A stretch of DNA of 64,000 nucleotides, taken from contig NZ_JAUSXT010000001.1 in the NCBI RefSeq assembly GCF_030816235.1, positions 2,790,001-2,854,000 on the forward strand, written 5' to 3'. The DNA comes from Microbacterium sp. W4I4. Its GTDB lineage: Bacteria; Actinomycetota; Actinomycetes; Actinomycetales; Microbacteriaceae. The position numbers and the translations under genes are program-made. Each line of letters opens with the position of its first letter. The stretch's first letter is position 1. Under the pieces are notes generated by a model, which saw only the letters and a list, made by a program, of their open reading frames with translations, ran no database searches and was not told the origin of the DNA. Shown in pieces: positions 41,761 to 50,725 of the stretch.

Positions 41761-41792
41761 ATGCGCCGACGCGAATCGCGTCGGCGCATCTT
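41758..41792. terminator. Bidirectional intrinsic terminator between convergent genes
   Basis: A perfect 17-bp inverted repeat (AAGATGCGCCGACGCGA / TCGCGTCGGCGCATCTT) around one base. It serves both the importer operon and the GH43 gene. Outer bases ACAC/GTGT extend it past one mismatch. Confidence 0.85.
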
Positions 41793-41803
41793 CGTGTCCG
41801 CCC

Positions 41804-44800
41804 TCAGTCGGTGAAGCCGCTGATCTTCTTCGCCAGGGGGATCGGGTTCACGCTCATGGTGTACTCCTTCGACAGCGGAGCCGGGTGACCCGAGCCGTCA
41901 CCGATCCGCAGCCCGTCCGCGTCGGCGACGTACGGCTCGATGAACCCGTGCCGTGCGGTGGTGGTCGAAGTACCGGGGCGGGCCTGGTACATGAACCAGT
42001 CCGTGCCCTCGTGGTCCCTGAAGTTGGGGCCCGTGCCGGTACCGGTCACCTCGTCGTTCCTGCTCATGATCGGCGTGGGGTTCTTGACCCAGTTGGCTGC
42101 GACCATCGGGTCGCCCCCGACGTACTTGAGGTAGCCGATCGCGTAGTTGACGGTCCAGTAGCCGCTCGCGGAGTACGCCAGGTAGACCTCGCCGTTGTGC
42201 CCGTACACGGCGGTGTTGCCTTCGACGACCTTGGGCCACCACATGTTCGGGTCGCTGGTGGACTGGGCGTAGCCGTACTCCTCCCAGTCGTACTCGGAGC
42301 GCGTGATGACCGTGGGGTCGCCCTTCAGGGTCCACGGGTCGACGATGCGGCTCATGTTGATCGTCTGGTGGAAGTCGCTCGTCCCGCGCCCGAGCTCAGC
42401 CACATACATGATGTGGGTCTCGCCTGCGACCCGCATCAGCGAGATGCCGGCGACGAAGCTCTCCGCGTTGAAGTCGGGATGGTCGACGTTCGTGATCCGT
42501 CGGGCGACGTTCACCTCGCCGGTGACCGGGTCGCCCCAGCGGCCGAACAGGTCGTCGCCGTCCAGAGCCTTCAGCACATGCTGTCGCTGACCCTCGGCGG
42601 CACCCTCACCGAGCTGCGCTGCGGAGAGGTACAGGTACCAGCCGGCGTTCTCCTCGCCGACCTCCTCCGCCGACAGGTGGTGGATCTCAGGCGACCAGAG
42701 GTTCGCCATTCCATCCGGGGCGAAGATCACCGAACCCACGGCCTGCGAGAGGTCGGCCGGGTTGGCGACCTTGTACAGCGACATGGTCGTGCCCGAGGTG
42801 GCGAGGAAGTAGTACTGCCCGTCGTGCACGAACATGTACGGGTCCGCAGCCCGGACGAGCGGGTTGGTGAAGGTCAGCTCGCCGGTGGGCGCGGCCTGAA
42901 GATCCAGCGCCGGGTCGACGTGCAGTGCGCTCGTCATGGATCCGGCGAAGCCCTCGCTGCCGAGCAGGTCGGTGAGGTGTCCGAAGTCGCCCCCGGACAC
43001 CGTCAGGTCGAAGCTGCCCTCGAGCACCGTGGACCGCGACTTCGCCGGGGCGATCGTGGCCCAGACCTGTCCTCCGGTCACCGTCATGTCGACGTCGTAG
43101 TCGGCCGCATACTCCGCGCCGTCTTCCTCGTAGACGGCGTAGATGCCGTGGGTGAAGGTTCCGCCGTCGATCGTGGCGGATGCCGATCCCGAGGTCTTCC
43201 CGCGGTGGGCGAGGACCACGGTTCCGTAGAACGTGCCGCCGTCGATCTCGACCGAGATCTCGGCGTCGTCCGTCACGGTCGCCGTGTCGTCGGACCCGCC
43301 GCGCAGGTCGGACCACGTCCCGCCCTTGACCGTCACCGATGTGGCCGGTGCCGCGGTGGCGTCGTCACGGCCGCCGACGATGCTCAGGTAGGTCTCACCG
43401 CGACGGGTGAACTCGGTGGAGACGTCGGCGCCGATGGTCAGCGCGTGGCCCATGCCGTAGATGGTGCCGTCGATCGCCGGGGACTGCAGCTGCAGCTCCC
43501 GGAACGTGGTCGGGCCGCCCAGGCGCATCGCGCCTTCGATCTGCAGGGCCGCTCCGTCCGCACCGAAGTCGATGTCACCGTCGTCGGAGGTCAGCACGAC
43601 GTGCGGGTCGTGGGCGCCCAGGTCCTGCCCGTCCTCGATCGTGTACTGGTCGGTCAGCACCACGCGGCCGTCGCCCGACAGCGCGGCGATCGCCGTGCGC
43701 AGGTCGCCACTGGCGTGGGTCGGGCTGCTGCCGTCACCGTCGCCGGCAGAGGAGAGGTACACGACCTCATCGTCGGTGATGGTGTCGAAGGCGGGCGCGA
43801 TCCTGTCGATCACCGTCGCGTCGGCGCCGGGGAGTCGAGTCAGTGAGCGCTTGGCGCCGTTCGCGGCCGACCAGCCGGCCACGCTGATCTTGCTGATCTC
43901 GGCTGAACCGATCCGCACCTTGACCGCGGCATCCGCGCGCTTCAGCTCGGCATCCCGCACCTCTCCGCCGAGGAATCGGGCGATCAGGGTCTCGGTGATC
44001 CGCCCTGCCGATGACGTCAGCTTCCTGACCTCACCGCCCGCGACGGTGACGCGCACACCGGCGACGTCGTAGGGGGAGTCGGTGCCCGCGAAGACCCGCT
44101 TCACGGTGCCGCCCGCGATGGTCACATCGGTGGCGCCGCTGAAATCGCCGGTCAGGCCGGTGATTCCGACGACGCGGTCGAATGCACCGGATTCGACAGA
44201 GATCGAGGCCCCGTCGCTCACGCCCGACAGGCTCGCGAGGCTGCCGTCGCGGAGGGTGACTCCATCGCCGATCGTGAGGTCGACGCCATCGACGCGGAAG
44301 TCGAGCGCGCCGGCGTTGTCGATCTTCACCGTCTCGAAGGTGACGTCGCGGGCGAAGGCGATGTCGGCATCGGCCGGGAAGGAGATGGATGCCGCGCCGT
44401 CGCCGACGAAGCTCACTCGGCCTGCGCCGGCGGTGAGCGTCGCGGGGCTCACGTCCCACGCGACGGCACCGCTGATGGTGATCGCACCGCCGTCGGCGGC
44501 GAGCAGACCGAGGGCGGTCTCCAGGCTCCCGCACGGGTTGCCGGCGCTGCACTCGTCGCCCCCGCCGCCTGCACTGACGCGTACATCCGCCGTGTTGATC
44601 AGGACATCGAAGATCTCCCTGAGGGCCGCCACCTGCGTGGCCGTGTGGTGCTGGCCGGCGAAACGCACGGTCCGCACGGGCGCGAAGGCCAGGATCTGGT
44701 CGCGCCTCTCCTCGCCGCCCCACGCGTTCGCGGCCTTGATGGCATCCCAGGTCGTGCCGTCGAGGGCGAGGTCGACGTCCTGGACGACGTTGTTGATGTC

Positions 44801-45637
44801 GATCGTGCTGATGTGACCGCCGGTGAGGTTCATCGATGCCGAGCCCAGGAGGTAGCGCGTCACGTCACCGCCGGTGTGCAGCGTGCCGACACGGCCGCCG
44901 CTCATCGTGATCTCCGTGCTGCCGGAGTAGTGGTTCTCGAGGGCCGCCCCGAAGACCTCCTGGATGACGCCGCCGGTGATCGTGATGTGCGAGGTGCCGG
45001 TGTACGTCTGCGTGGCGACACCCTTTCCGCGGGTGAACCCGGACACCTTGTAGAAGGTTCCCGAGCCGATCGAGATGTGCGAATCCGCATCGCGCACCGT
45101 CTCATCGGCGGAGGGTCCGTGATAGCCGCCGACGACGAAGACCTGCCGCACTCCCGGCTTCGGGGTGCTGACCATGGTCATCCCTTCGCCGAAGGCGATG
45201 GGATGGTAGTTCGCGGCGAAGACCGCCCACTGCGAGGTGACGACCGTCAGGTCGGCGAACGTCGTCGGACCCGCGAGGTTGTACTCGATGAAGGCGGTGT
45301 TCCCGAACACCAGGCGCCCCGGGTAGGTGCGCTCGCCGTCGTCGCTCGTCACGAGGATCGGCGCGGTGTGCGCCGGCTCGCTGACAGTGGCCGTGAGCGG
45401 GTAGTCGTCCATCAGCACGACGCGACCGCCGCCGTCCGCCACGAGGGCGAGGGCGCGATCGAGCGTACGCACCGGCTGGGCCGGGTCGGTGCCGGCCTGC
45501 TGGTCGTCGCCGGATGCTGCGGCGACGTAGACCACGGCATCCGTGGCGGCGATCACCGCTGTCGGGGCGGTCAGCCCGCAGAGTATGAGCACGAATGCCG
45601 CGATGGTCGCTATGAGTGGACGGGATCGACGAGTCAT
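41804..45637 (-). CDS. Secreted modular protein: beta-helix repeats with C-terminal GH43-like domain
   Basis: A 1277-residue exported protein. The signal peptide is MTRRSRPLIATIAAFVLILC through AVIAA. Residues from about 35 to 930 are right-handed beta-helix-like, with related module starts near residues 36, 350 and 630 (VYVAAASGDDQQAGT..., VVYLSSAGDGDGSSP...; shared GPTTF-x-L and VVLxDxY motifs) and many ITGG/MSGG/TVSGG turns. From about 935 a five-blade propeller like GH43 begins: RAADPYMFVHDGQYYFLAT with the base Asp, NLWSPEIHHL, and NMWWPKVVEGNTAVY; these suggest arabinan- or xylan-type hydrolysis. No sorting signal or cell-wall anchor was seen. It is a lone gene with an operator-like region upstream. 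Confidence 0.8.
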   Translation of the reverse strand: MTRRSRPLIATIAAFVLILCGLTAPTAVIAATDAVVYVAAASGDDQQAGTDPAQPVRTLDRALALVADGGGRVVLMDDYPLTATVSEPAHTAPILVTSDDGERTYPGRLVFGNTAFIEYNLAGPTTFADLTVVTSQWAVFAANYHPIAFGEGMTMVSTPKPGVRQVFVVGGYHGPSADETVRDADSHISIGSGTFYKVSGFTRGKGVATQTYTGTSHITITGGVIQEVFGAALENHYSGSTEITMSGGRVGTLHTGGDVTRYLLGSASMNLTGGHISTIDINNVVQDVDLALDGTTWDAIKAANAWGGEERRDQILAFAPVRTVRFAGQHHTATQVAALREIFDVLINTADVRVSAGGGGDECSAGNPCGSLETALGLLAADGGAITISGAVAWDVSPATLTAGAGRVSFVGDGAASISFPADADIAFARDVTFETVKIDNAGALDFRVDGVDLTIGDGVTLRDGSLASLSGVSDGASISVESGAFDRVVGITGLTGDFSGATDVTIAGGTVKRVFAGTDSPYDVAGVRVTVAGGEVRKLTSSAGRITETLIARFLGGEVRDAELKRADAAVKVRIGSAEISKISVAGWSAANGAKRSLTRLPGADATVIDRIAPAFDTITDDEVVYLSSAGDGDGSSPTHASGDLRTAIAALSGDGRVVLTDQYTIEDGQDLGAHDPHVVLTSDDGDIDFGADGAALQIEGAMRLGGPTTFRELQLQSPAIDGTIYGMGHALTIGADVSTEFTRRGETYLSIVGGRDDATAAPATSVTVKGGTWSDLRGGSDDTATVTDDAEISVEIDGGTFYGTVVLAHRGKTSGSASATIDGGTFTHGIYAVYEEDGAEYAADYDVDMTVTGGQVWATIAPAKSRSTVLEGSFDLTVSGGDFGHLTDLLGSEGFAGSMTSALHVDPALDLQAAPTGELTFTNPLVRAADPYMFVHDGQYYFLATSGTTMSLYKVANPADLSQAVGSVIFAPDGMANLWSPEIHHLSAEEVGEENAGWYLYLSAAQLGEGAAEGQRQHVLKALDGDDLFGRWGDPVTGEVNVARRITNVDHPDFNAESFVAGISLMRVAGETHIMYVAELGRGTSDFHQTINMSRIVDPWTLKGDPTVITRSEYDWEEYGYAQSTSDPNMWWPKVVEGNTAVYGHNGEVYLAYSASGYWTVNYAIGYLKYVGGDPMVAANWVKNPTPIMSRNDEVTGTGTGPNFRDHEGTDWFMYQARPGTSTTTARHGFIEPYVADADGLRIGDGSGHPAPLSKEYTMSVNPIPLAKKISGFTD

Positions 45638-45721
45638 GGGGAATCCTCGGGGTGATCGGTGCGACCGGGACCCGCATCCTCGACGTTGACGGAGCGACGA
45701 CTCGATCGAGCAAATGTAAAG

Positions 45722-45739
45722 ACAACAGTTGTTACTGTC
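45722..45739. promoter_or_regulatory. Operator-like cluster upstream of the GH43 gene
   Basis: ACAAC-A-GTTGT (45722-45732), ACAGT-TGTT-ACTGT (45725-45738) and the island motif TGTTACTGTC (45730-45739) overlap in an AT-rich patch about 90 bases before the ATG. Confidence 0.5.
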
Positions 45740-45819
45740 GTACGGATGTCATGCTATAGATGATCCGCCGTGTCGTCAATGGTGTCCGGACCTGCTCGGG
45801 GTCGTGCGGGATGCCGCGC

Positions 45820-46608
45820 TCAGAACGAATCGTCGAGCATCGCGTCGATCGCGCCGTCGATCGACTGACCGCCGTCGACCGTGATCGTCTGACCGACGAT
45901 GAAACGGCTCTTGCTCTTGTCCGCGAGGAACACGGCGACCTCGGCGATGTCGGCAGGAGTGCCGCCGCCACCGAAGGGGATCTTGCGGTTGAAGCCGTTG
46001 AGGTCGCGCTCGGTGTAGCGGTCGAGCGCCTTGGTGTGGATGAGCCCGGGGGCGATGCCGTTGACGTTGATCCCGTGCGCGATGAGCTCGACCGCGAGCG
46101 ACTTGGTCATCATGTTCAGCCCGCCCTTCGCAGCCGAGTACGGCAGCGACTTGCGGCGGACCCAGGTGATGTCGCCGTGGATGGACGAGATGTTGATGAC
46201 CGCTCCGTGCACGTCCTGAGCGACCATCGAACGGGCGGCGGCCTGCGTGCAGTACGCCGCCGCGCTGAGGTTGAGTGCGATCTGGCTGTCCCAGTAGTCG
46301 ACGGGCATGTCGATGAACCCGCCCTGGGGCATCTTCAGCGCTCCGCCGGCGTTGTTGACCAGCACATCGATGCGCCCGAAGCGCGCGACGAAGCTCTCCA
46401 CCATCGCCTGGGCCTCGGCCGCGTCCGCGACATCGGCGGCGAACACCTCGGCCTCCACGCCGAGGTCCCGGCACTGCTGCGCGATGCTCTCGGCATCCTC
46501 CGCGGAGGAGCGGTGGTTGATCCCGACGTGGTACCCCTCGCGCGCGAACGCGAGTGCGCATCCGGCGCCGATTCCCCGCGAGGCTCCCGTGATCAGTGCG
46601 GTCTTCAT
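45820..46608 (-). CDS. SDR family oxidoreductase (FabG-like)
   Basis: A 262-residue classical SDR: cofactor motif TGASRGIG, VNNAGG, catalytic Ser in INISSIHGD, YSAAKGG, and C-terminal FIVGQTITVDGGQS. The LPYSAAKGGLNMMTKSLAVEL region is like sugar or cyclitol dehydrogenases of the glucose-dehydrogenase group; the substrate is unknown. ATG 46608 overlaps the MBL-fold gene stop by four bases. It is the last of three genes (Gfo/Idh, MBL-fold, SDR). Confidence 0.88.
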   Translation of the reverse strand: MKTALITGASRGIGAGCALAFAREGYHVGINHRSSAEDAESIAQQCRDLGVEAEVFAADVADAAEAQAMVESFVARFGRIDVLVNNAGGALKMPQGGFIDMPVDYWDSQIALNLSAAAYCTQAAARSMVAQDVHGAVINISSIHGDITWVRRKSLPYSAAKGGLNMMTKSLAVELIAHGINVNGIAPGLIHTKALDRYTERDLNGFNRKIPFGGGGTPADIAEVAVFLADKSKSRFIVGQTITVDGGQSIDGAIDAMLDDSF

Positions 46609-47489
46609 GCGTTCTCTCCTTCGGCGGCCTCCTGATAGGCGGCCACGGTGTGCATGGGCAGGAACATCTTCGCCGGTGCGACTCCGCCGATCTCCTCGAC
46701 CAGCGCGTGCGCGACGGCGAGGGGATCGGCGACGCCGGCGTGCGCCATCCCGGCGACGAATCCGCGGTCGTGCTCGTAGCATCCGACGCACGTCGCGAGG
46801 AACCGGCGGGCGGCCTCCTCGCCGATGGCGGTCTCGCCCAGCGGAAGATACGGATGACCGCAGACGATGTTCTGCACCGGAAGATCCAGCAGTCGATGAA
46901 GCGAAGCGAGGTACCGACCCGGATCGAACAGCAGCGCGCACCCCTGGGAGATCGTGCCGTTCAGCTGCAGCGAGTCGCCGGTGATGAGCGTGCCCGAGCG
47001 CGTGTCGAGGAAGCAGCACGCGTCGGTGTCGTGGCCGGGCGTGTGGATCGTGCGCAGCGGGCCGATCATGGCGTCGTCCTCGAGGAGGAGGTCGGGTTCC
47101 GCCCCGTCGAGCACGGCAGGAGGCGCGGCACTGTGCTCGGGGAACTTCGCCCGGATCTCACGGCTGTACGCGAGCGGCTGCTGCATCCGTGTCCGGGATT
47201 CGTGGAAGACGCCGACCTTGATCGAAGGCGCGAGCGCACGCATCCGCGCGATGCCCCCGACGTGGTCGCCGTGGATGTGGGTCGCCAGCACCCAGCCGAT
47301 GTCCGACAGCGTCAGACCGAGGTCCGCCAGGGCGGGAACGATCGTCGAATCCACCGTCTCGGCGCTGCCTCCGCTGTCGACGAGGATCGGCTCATCGTCG
47401 CTGAGGACGAGGACGACCCCTGTCCAGACGCCCGTGAAGGGGACCTTGAGGAGGAAGACGCCGTCGGCGACGGGGGTGAAGCGCTCCAT
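46605..47489 (-). CDS. MBL-fold metallo-hydrolase
   Basis: A 294-residue metallo-beta-lactamase-fold enzyme. The dinuclear metal site is HIHGDH (His71, His73, Asp75, His76), with further ligands in TPGHDTDA (His) and TGDSLQL (Asp) and a C-terminal His in VCGHPYL. In this pathway a lactonase or ring hydrolase would be needed, and IolD is missing, so this is one candidate; that is speculation. It is six bases from the Gfo/Idh stop and overlaps the SDR gene. Confidence 0.87.
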   Translation of the reverse strand: MERFTPVADGVFLLKVPFTGVWTGVVLVLSDDEPILVDSGGSAETVDSTIVPALADLGLTLSDIGWVLATHIHGDHVGGIARMRALAPSIKVGVFHESRTRMQQPLAYSREIRAKFPEHSAAPPAVLDGAEPDLLLEDDAMIGPLRTIHTPGHDTDACCFLDTRSGTLITGDSLQLNGTISQGCALLFDPGRYLASLHRLLDLPVQNIVCGHPYLPLGETAIGEEAARRFLATCVGCYEHDRGFVAGMAHAGVADPLAVAHALVEEIGGVAPAKMFLPMHTVAAYQEAAEGENA

Positions 47490-47495
47490 CTCGAC

Positions 47496-48767
47496 TCAGG
47501 CGTCCGCGCCCATGGCGGCGTCGATGCTCTCCTGGTAGCCGCGCACCGTGCCGTTCAGCACATCGTCGACGGTCACGATGGTGCCGCCGGCAGCCCCGGA
47601 CTCCATCATCGCGTAGCAGAGAGCGATCGCGCGCAGGCCCTCGGTGAAGCCGACCTCGGGCTGACGGCGGGATGCGATGGAGGCGCCGAACTCGGCGTAC
47701 TCGACCGCAAGCAGCAGGCGGTCGACGGTCTCGAAGTCGAGCCCGTACGCGGTCGCCCTGCTGCCGCCGAAGAGAGCGGCCGTCGCATCGTCGAGCTCGA
47801 AGTCGGGCACCAGGGGAAGGATCTCGGCGCCGGTATAGGTGTGCTTGCCGTCCAGCGTGAGCAGCAGCGGCTCTCCGCTGCGGTCCTTCGGGATCTCCAC
47901 GGCGCCGGCCGAGCCGTGCACGCTGCGCGCCCACTCCGAGCGTCCGTGCCCTGCGCGGTTCTCGGCGTACTGACCGATCGCGCCGGACTCGAAGTTGACC
48001 ATGGCGAACAGGGCGTCGTCGGCCGTGGCGGTGAACTCGGCCGGCATCGCGGCCTGGAACTGGCCGTACACACCGCCCGGGTTGGATGCCGGGGCGCCGC
48101 CGGTGGCCGCCGGGTTGTAGCGGGTCTTCTCGTAGAGGCGCATCTGCGCGTACACACTGGAGACCGGGCCGAGGTAGTACTCCATCATGTCCGTGTAGTG
48201 CGTGCCGGCGTCGAAGAGGATGCCGCTGTCGTCCTTCATATGACGCCACATCGAGATCGCCATGAGATTGCCGCCACCGCTCGAGCTCTGGTGGAAGTAG
48301 CGCGGTTCGCCGAGGACACCGCCGTCGATGAGTGCCTTCACAAGGCGGTTCGTGGGGTCGCGACGGAAGTTCTCGGCCACGCTGAGGATCCGATCCGATC
48401 CGGAGATGGCCTTCTCCAGCGTGTGCGCGGCCGCGATCGTGAGCCCGACCGGCTTCTCGACCATCACGTCGATTCCGAGCGCGATGGCCTCAGCGGCCAG
48501 CGTGTGATGGAAGCGCGGCACCGTGGTGATGTCGACGGCCACGGCGCCTGCACGCTGCGCGGATTCGAGGTCGGCGCAGGTCACGGGACGTCGGCCGAGG
48601 TGCTTCTGCGCTTCGCCTGCGAGCAGCTCGGCGCGCGCCGAATCGACGTCGCAGACGGCGACGAGGTCGAACGGGTTCAGTCCCGCCTTCTCCAGCTCTG
48701 CGAGGCCGAACATGTGTCGCGTCCCCATACCGCCGCTGCCGACAATCGCGAGGGGAATCCTTGCCAT
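47496..48767 (-). CDS. Gfo/Idh/MocA family oxidoreductase
   Basis: A 423-residue NAD(P)-dependent dehydrogenase. Rossmann start LAIVGSGGMGTRHMFGLAEL, catalytic Lys in MVEKPVGLTIAAA, and substrate domain ILFDAGTHYTDMMEYYLG, with Asp, His and Asp in place. It is longer than a simple inositol dehydrogenase (about 340 residues), as in proteins acting on glycosides. It heads an operon with the MBL-fold and SDR genes. A promoter with TTGACA and TAAGGT lies 34 bases upstream of its start, overlapped by the island motif. Confidence 0.88.
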   Translation of the reverse strand: MARIPLAIVGSGGMGTRHMFGLAELEKAGLNPFDLVAVCDVDSARAELLAGEAQKHLGRRPVTCADLESAQRAGAVAVDITTVPRFHHTLAAEAIALGIDVMVEKPVGLTIAAAHTLEKAISGSDRILSVAENFRRDPTNRLVKALIDGGVLGEPRYFHQSSSGGGNLMAISMWRHMKDDSGILFDAGTHYTDMMEYYLGPVSSVYAQMRLYEKTRYNPAATGGAPASNPGGVYGQFQAAMPAEFTATADDALFAMVNFESGAIGQYAENRAGHGRSEWARSVHGSAGAVEIPKDRSGEPLLLTLDGKHTYTGAEILPLVPDFELDDATAALFGGSRATAYGLDFETVDRLLLAVEYAEFGASIASRRQPEVGFTEGLRAIALCYAMMESGAAGGTIVTVDDVLNGTVRGYQESIDAAMGADA

Positions 48768-48800
48768 GATGATGCGCCTTTCGGGTCGTCTCTGCGAGCA

Positions 48801-48830
48801 ACCTTATTTGGGCGGAGGTTAATATGTCAA
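48801..48830 (-). promoter_or_regulatory. Promoter with overlapping operator for the Gfo/Idh-MBL-SDR operon
   Basis: On the minus strand TTGACA (48830-48825), 18 bases, TAAGGT (48806-48801). The island motif GGTTAATATGTC (48817-48828, plus-strand reading) overlaps the -35 box, the position expected for repression. Confidence 0.6.
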
Positions 48831-48899
48831 TACATAGCCAGGAATCGATGACGGCGGAGCTCGTTAGGCCGGCCGGTCCATCCTCGCCGAGAGAACGGA

Positions 48900-49646
48900 T
48901 CAGTTCTCTTCGAGGACCAGATCGATCTCGTAGTTGTCGGATCGGTAGACGTGTTCCGCGTATTCCACGGGAGCGCCTCCGGGTTGGAAGGCGGTGCGCC
49001 GCACTGTGATGACGGGCAGGCGGTTCGGGATCTCGAGGAGTTCGCTCTCCTCGGTGGTGGGGAGCCGCGCGGAGATGGACTGGTGCACCACGATGGGACC
49101 GACGCCGTGGTCGCGCAGGAACGAGTAGAGGCCGCGCTGCTCGAGGTCGTCGTTGTCGATCGGTGCGAACCGGGTCGGCAGCCAGTTGTGCATGATGGTC
49201 AGCGTGTCGCCGTCGGCGTAACGCAGACGCTTCAGCCCGATCAGCTCGGTGTCCGGGTCGAGCTCGAGCGCGACAGCCGCCTTCGGGTTGCGCTCGGTCA
49301 CCTGGCTGAGGATCTTCGTGCTGGGTTTGCGGCCCTGAGTCGCGAGGTCCTCGTACAGGCTTCCCTTGCTGACCTTGCGGTGCACGCGGCGACTGGTGAT
49401 GAAGGTGCCCAGCCCGCGCTTTCGCACCAGCAGGCCCTGGTCGACGAGATAGCGGATGGCGTATCGCACCGTCGGGCGCGACAGGCCGAGGCGCTTGCTC
49501 ATGGCGACCTCGTTCTCGACGAGATCACCGGGCTGCACCGACCCGTCGGTGATCGCCGCGATCAACTGCTCGGCGAGCTGGAAATACAGCGGGACGGGCG
49601 AATTCCGATCAAGCGATACCGGGATCACGGCCTCATCGGTCGACAT
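48900..49646 (-). CDS. GntR family regulator with UTRA sensor domain (HutC type)
   Basis: A 248-residue regulator. The N-terminal winged helix reads PLYFQLAEQLIAAITDGSVQPGDL, then the recognition helix MSKRLGLSRPTVRYAIRYL. The C-terminal UTRA domain begins at about residue 95 (TKILSQVTERNPKAAVALEL) and carries GLKRLRYADGDTLTIMHNWLP and the ligand-binding block near PVEYAEHVYRSDNYEIDLVL. UTRA domains bind sugar phosphates or similar metabolites. ATG 49646 has GAGG at good distance; a GTG six bases earlier is less likely. It lies in the middle of the island and is the best candidate controller for it. Confidence 0.9.
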   Translation of the reverse strand: MSTDEAVIPVSLDRNSPVPLYFQLAEQLIAAITDGSVQPGDLVENEVAMSKRLGLSRPTVRYAIRYLVDQGLLVRKRGLGTFITSRRVHRKVSKGSLYEDLATQGRKPSTKILSQVTERNPKAAVALELDPDTELIGLKRLRYADGDTLTIMHNWLPTRFAPIDNDDLEQRGLYSFLRDHGVGPIVVHQSISARLPTTEESELLEIPNRLPVITVRRTAFQPGGAPVEYAEHVYRSDNYEIDLVLEEN

Positions 49647-49666
49647 CGCCACCTCGTTCCTCGCTA

Positions 49667-49674
49667 GACATGTC
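49667..49674. promoter_or_regulatory. GACATGTC palindrome upstream of the GntR gene
   Basis: An 8-bp palindrome within CTAGACATGTCC, 20 bases before the ATG. CTAGACAT recurs at about 37322 upstream of the importer operon. It is a possible autoregulatory site. Confidence 0.35.
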
Positions 49675-49746
49675 CACTCATTAGGACGATAATCCCAGCG
49701 CGGTGCGCAAGCAAGCAGGCGGCCGCCCGGCGCGCCGCCCTGCGGA

Positions 49747-50698
49747 TCAGCGGCGCCCTGCCAGGAATGCGGTCACTTCGGATGCCGTGGGCATCGCGAC
49801 CGAGCATCCGCGGCGCGATGCGACGATCGCCCCGGCGGCGACCGCGTGGCGCATGGTCACCTCGAGCGGCCATCCGGCGACCTCGCCGGCCAGGATCTGT
49901 CCGCCGAACGCGTCACCTGCCCCGAGCCCGTTCACCGTCTGCACGGGGAACGCCGGCTGCTCGATCGTCTGGTCGCCGGCTGCCGCGAGCGCCCCCTCCT
50001 TGCCCTCCCTTGACGACAGCGAGGCGGGGCCCCTGGCTCAGCAGCTCCTTCGCGAGATGCTCGGGTGTTCCGCTCGCGCCGAGCGCGATCTCCACTTCGT
50101 GCTTGTTGCCGATCACGGCATCCACCTGGCTGAGGATCGGGCGCAGGCGATCGCGCAGCGCGCTCTCGCTCGCCCAGAAGTCGCGCCGGTAATCCAGGTC
50201 GAGGAAGACGCGATCGGCGGTGGCGAGTGCGGCGATGTGCGCCGCGGCGGACTGCTCGGATGCGAATCCGGATGCCGTGATCCAGAGGATGCGCGCGGAT
50301 GCCGCGGCACCGGAGAGCTCCTCGGCGTCGATGCTCTCCTCCGGTGGCTGCGGGTCACGGAAGAAGGTGAGCCCCGGTTCGTGCGGCTCCTGCAGATCGC
50401 ACACGGCGAGCGTGGTGCGTCGCCCCGGCACCGCGTGGACCCAGCGCGTATCGACCCCGAACCCCTCGAGCTGGCCGACCAGGAAGTCGTGGAAGAGGTC
50501 GTCGCCGGTGCGAGTGACGACGGCGCTGCGCAACCCGGCGCGGGCGGCCGCGACGGCGACGTTGGTGGGGGATCCGCCGAGGAACTGGTTGTACGACACC
50601 ACGTCCTTCGGGGCGCGTCCATCCTCGGCGGGGTACAGATCGACGACCGCTCGCCCCGCTGTGACGACGTCCAATTCTCGATTCAGCTGTAAAGACAT
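49747..50698 (-). pseudogene. iolC: 5-dehydro-2-deoxygluconokinase, interrupted by a frameshift
   Basis: A ribokinase-family (PfkB) sugar kinase of the IolC type, which phosphorylates 2-deoxy-5-keto-D-gluconate. The N-terminal part from ATG 50698 reads ELDVVTAGRAVVDLYP, FLGGSPTNVAVAAARAG, and IGNKHEVEIALG. The C-terminal part, in the next frame, holds TVNGLGAGDAFGGQILAG with the catalytic Asp. The frames meet at the G-rich run 49991-50011; dropping one G would give VVKGGKEGALAAAGDQ and a normal 316-residue kinase. The span of 952 bases is one above a multiple of three. It may be a sequencing error or a real loss. Confidence 0.8.
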
Positions 50699-50701
50699 AG
50701 C

Positions 50702-50725
50702 GACATAGTAACAATCTGGTAGGGT
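50702..50725. promoter_or_regulatory. Compact divergent leaderless promoters for iolC and the DUF2090 operon
   Basis: Minus strand: TACTAT (50710-50705), six bases, iolC ATG 50698. Plus strand: TAGGGT (50720-50725), seven bases, ATG 50733. Only 34 bases separate the two start codons, so each promoter's -35 region falls in the other gene's start. GACATAGTAACA (50702-50713), the island motif in reverse, sits between them. Confidence 0.6.

Noticed and set aside
41885..43846. 653-residue plus-strand frame inside the GH43 gene
   Set aside because: It is antisense to a protein with signal peptide and recognisable domains; long open frames are expected here from high GC.
46596..48851. 751-residue plus-strand frame over the Gfo/Idh-MBL-SDR operon
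   Set aside because: It is a shadow of three genes with full catalytic motifs on the other strand; its composition is Arg/Asp/Val-biased with no domain.
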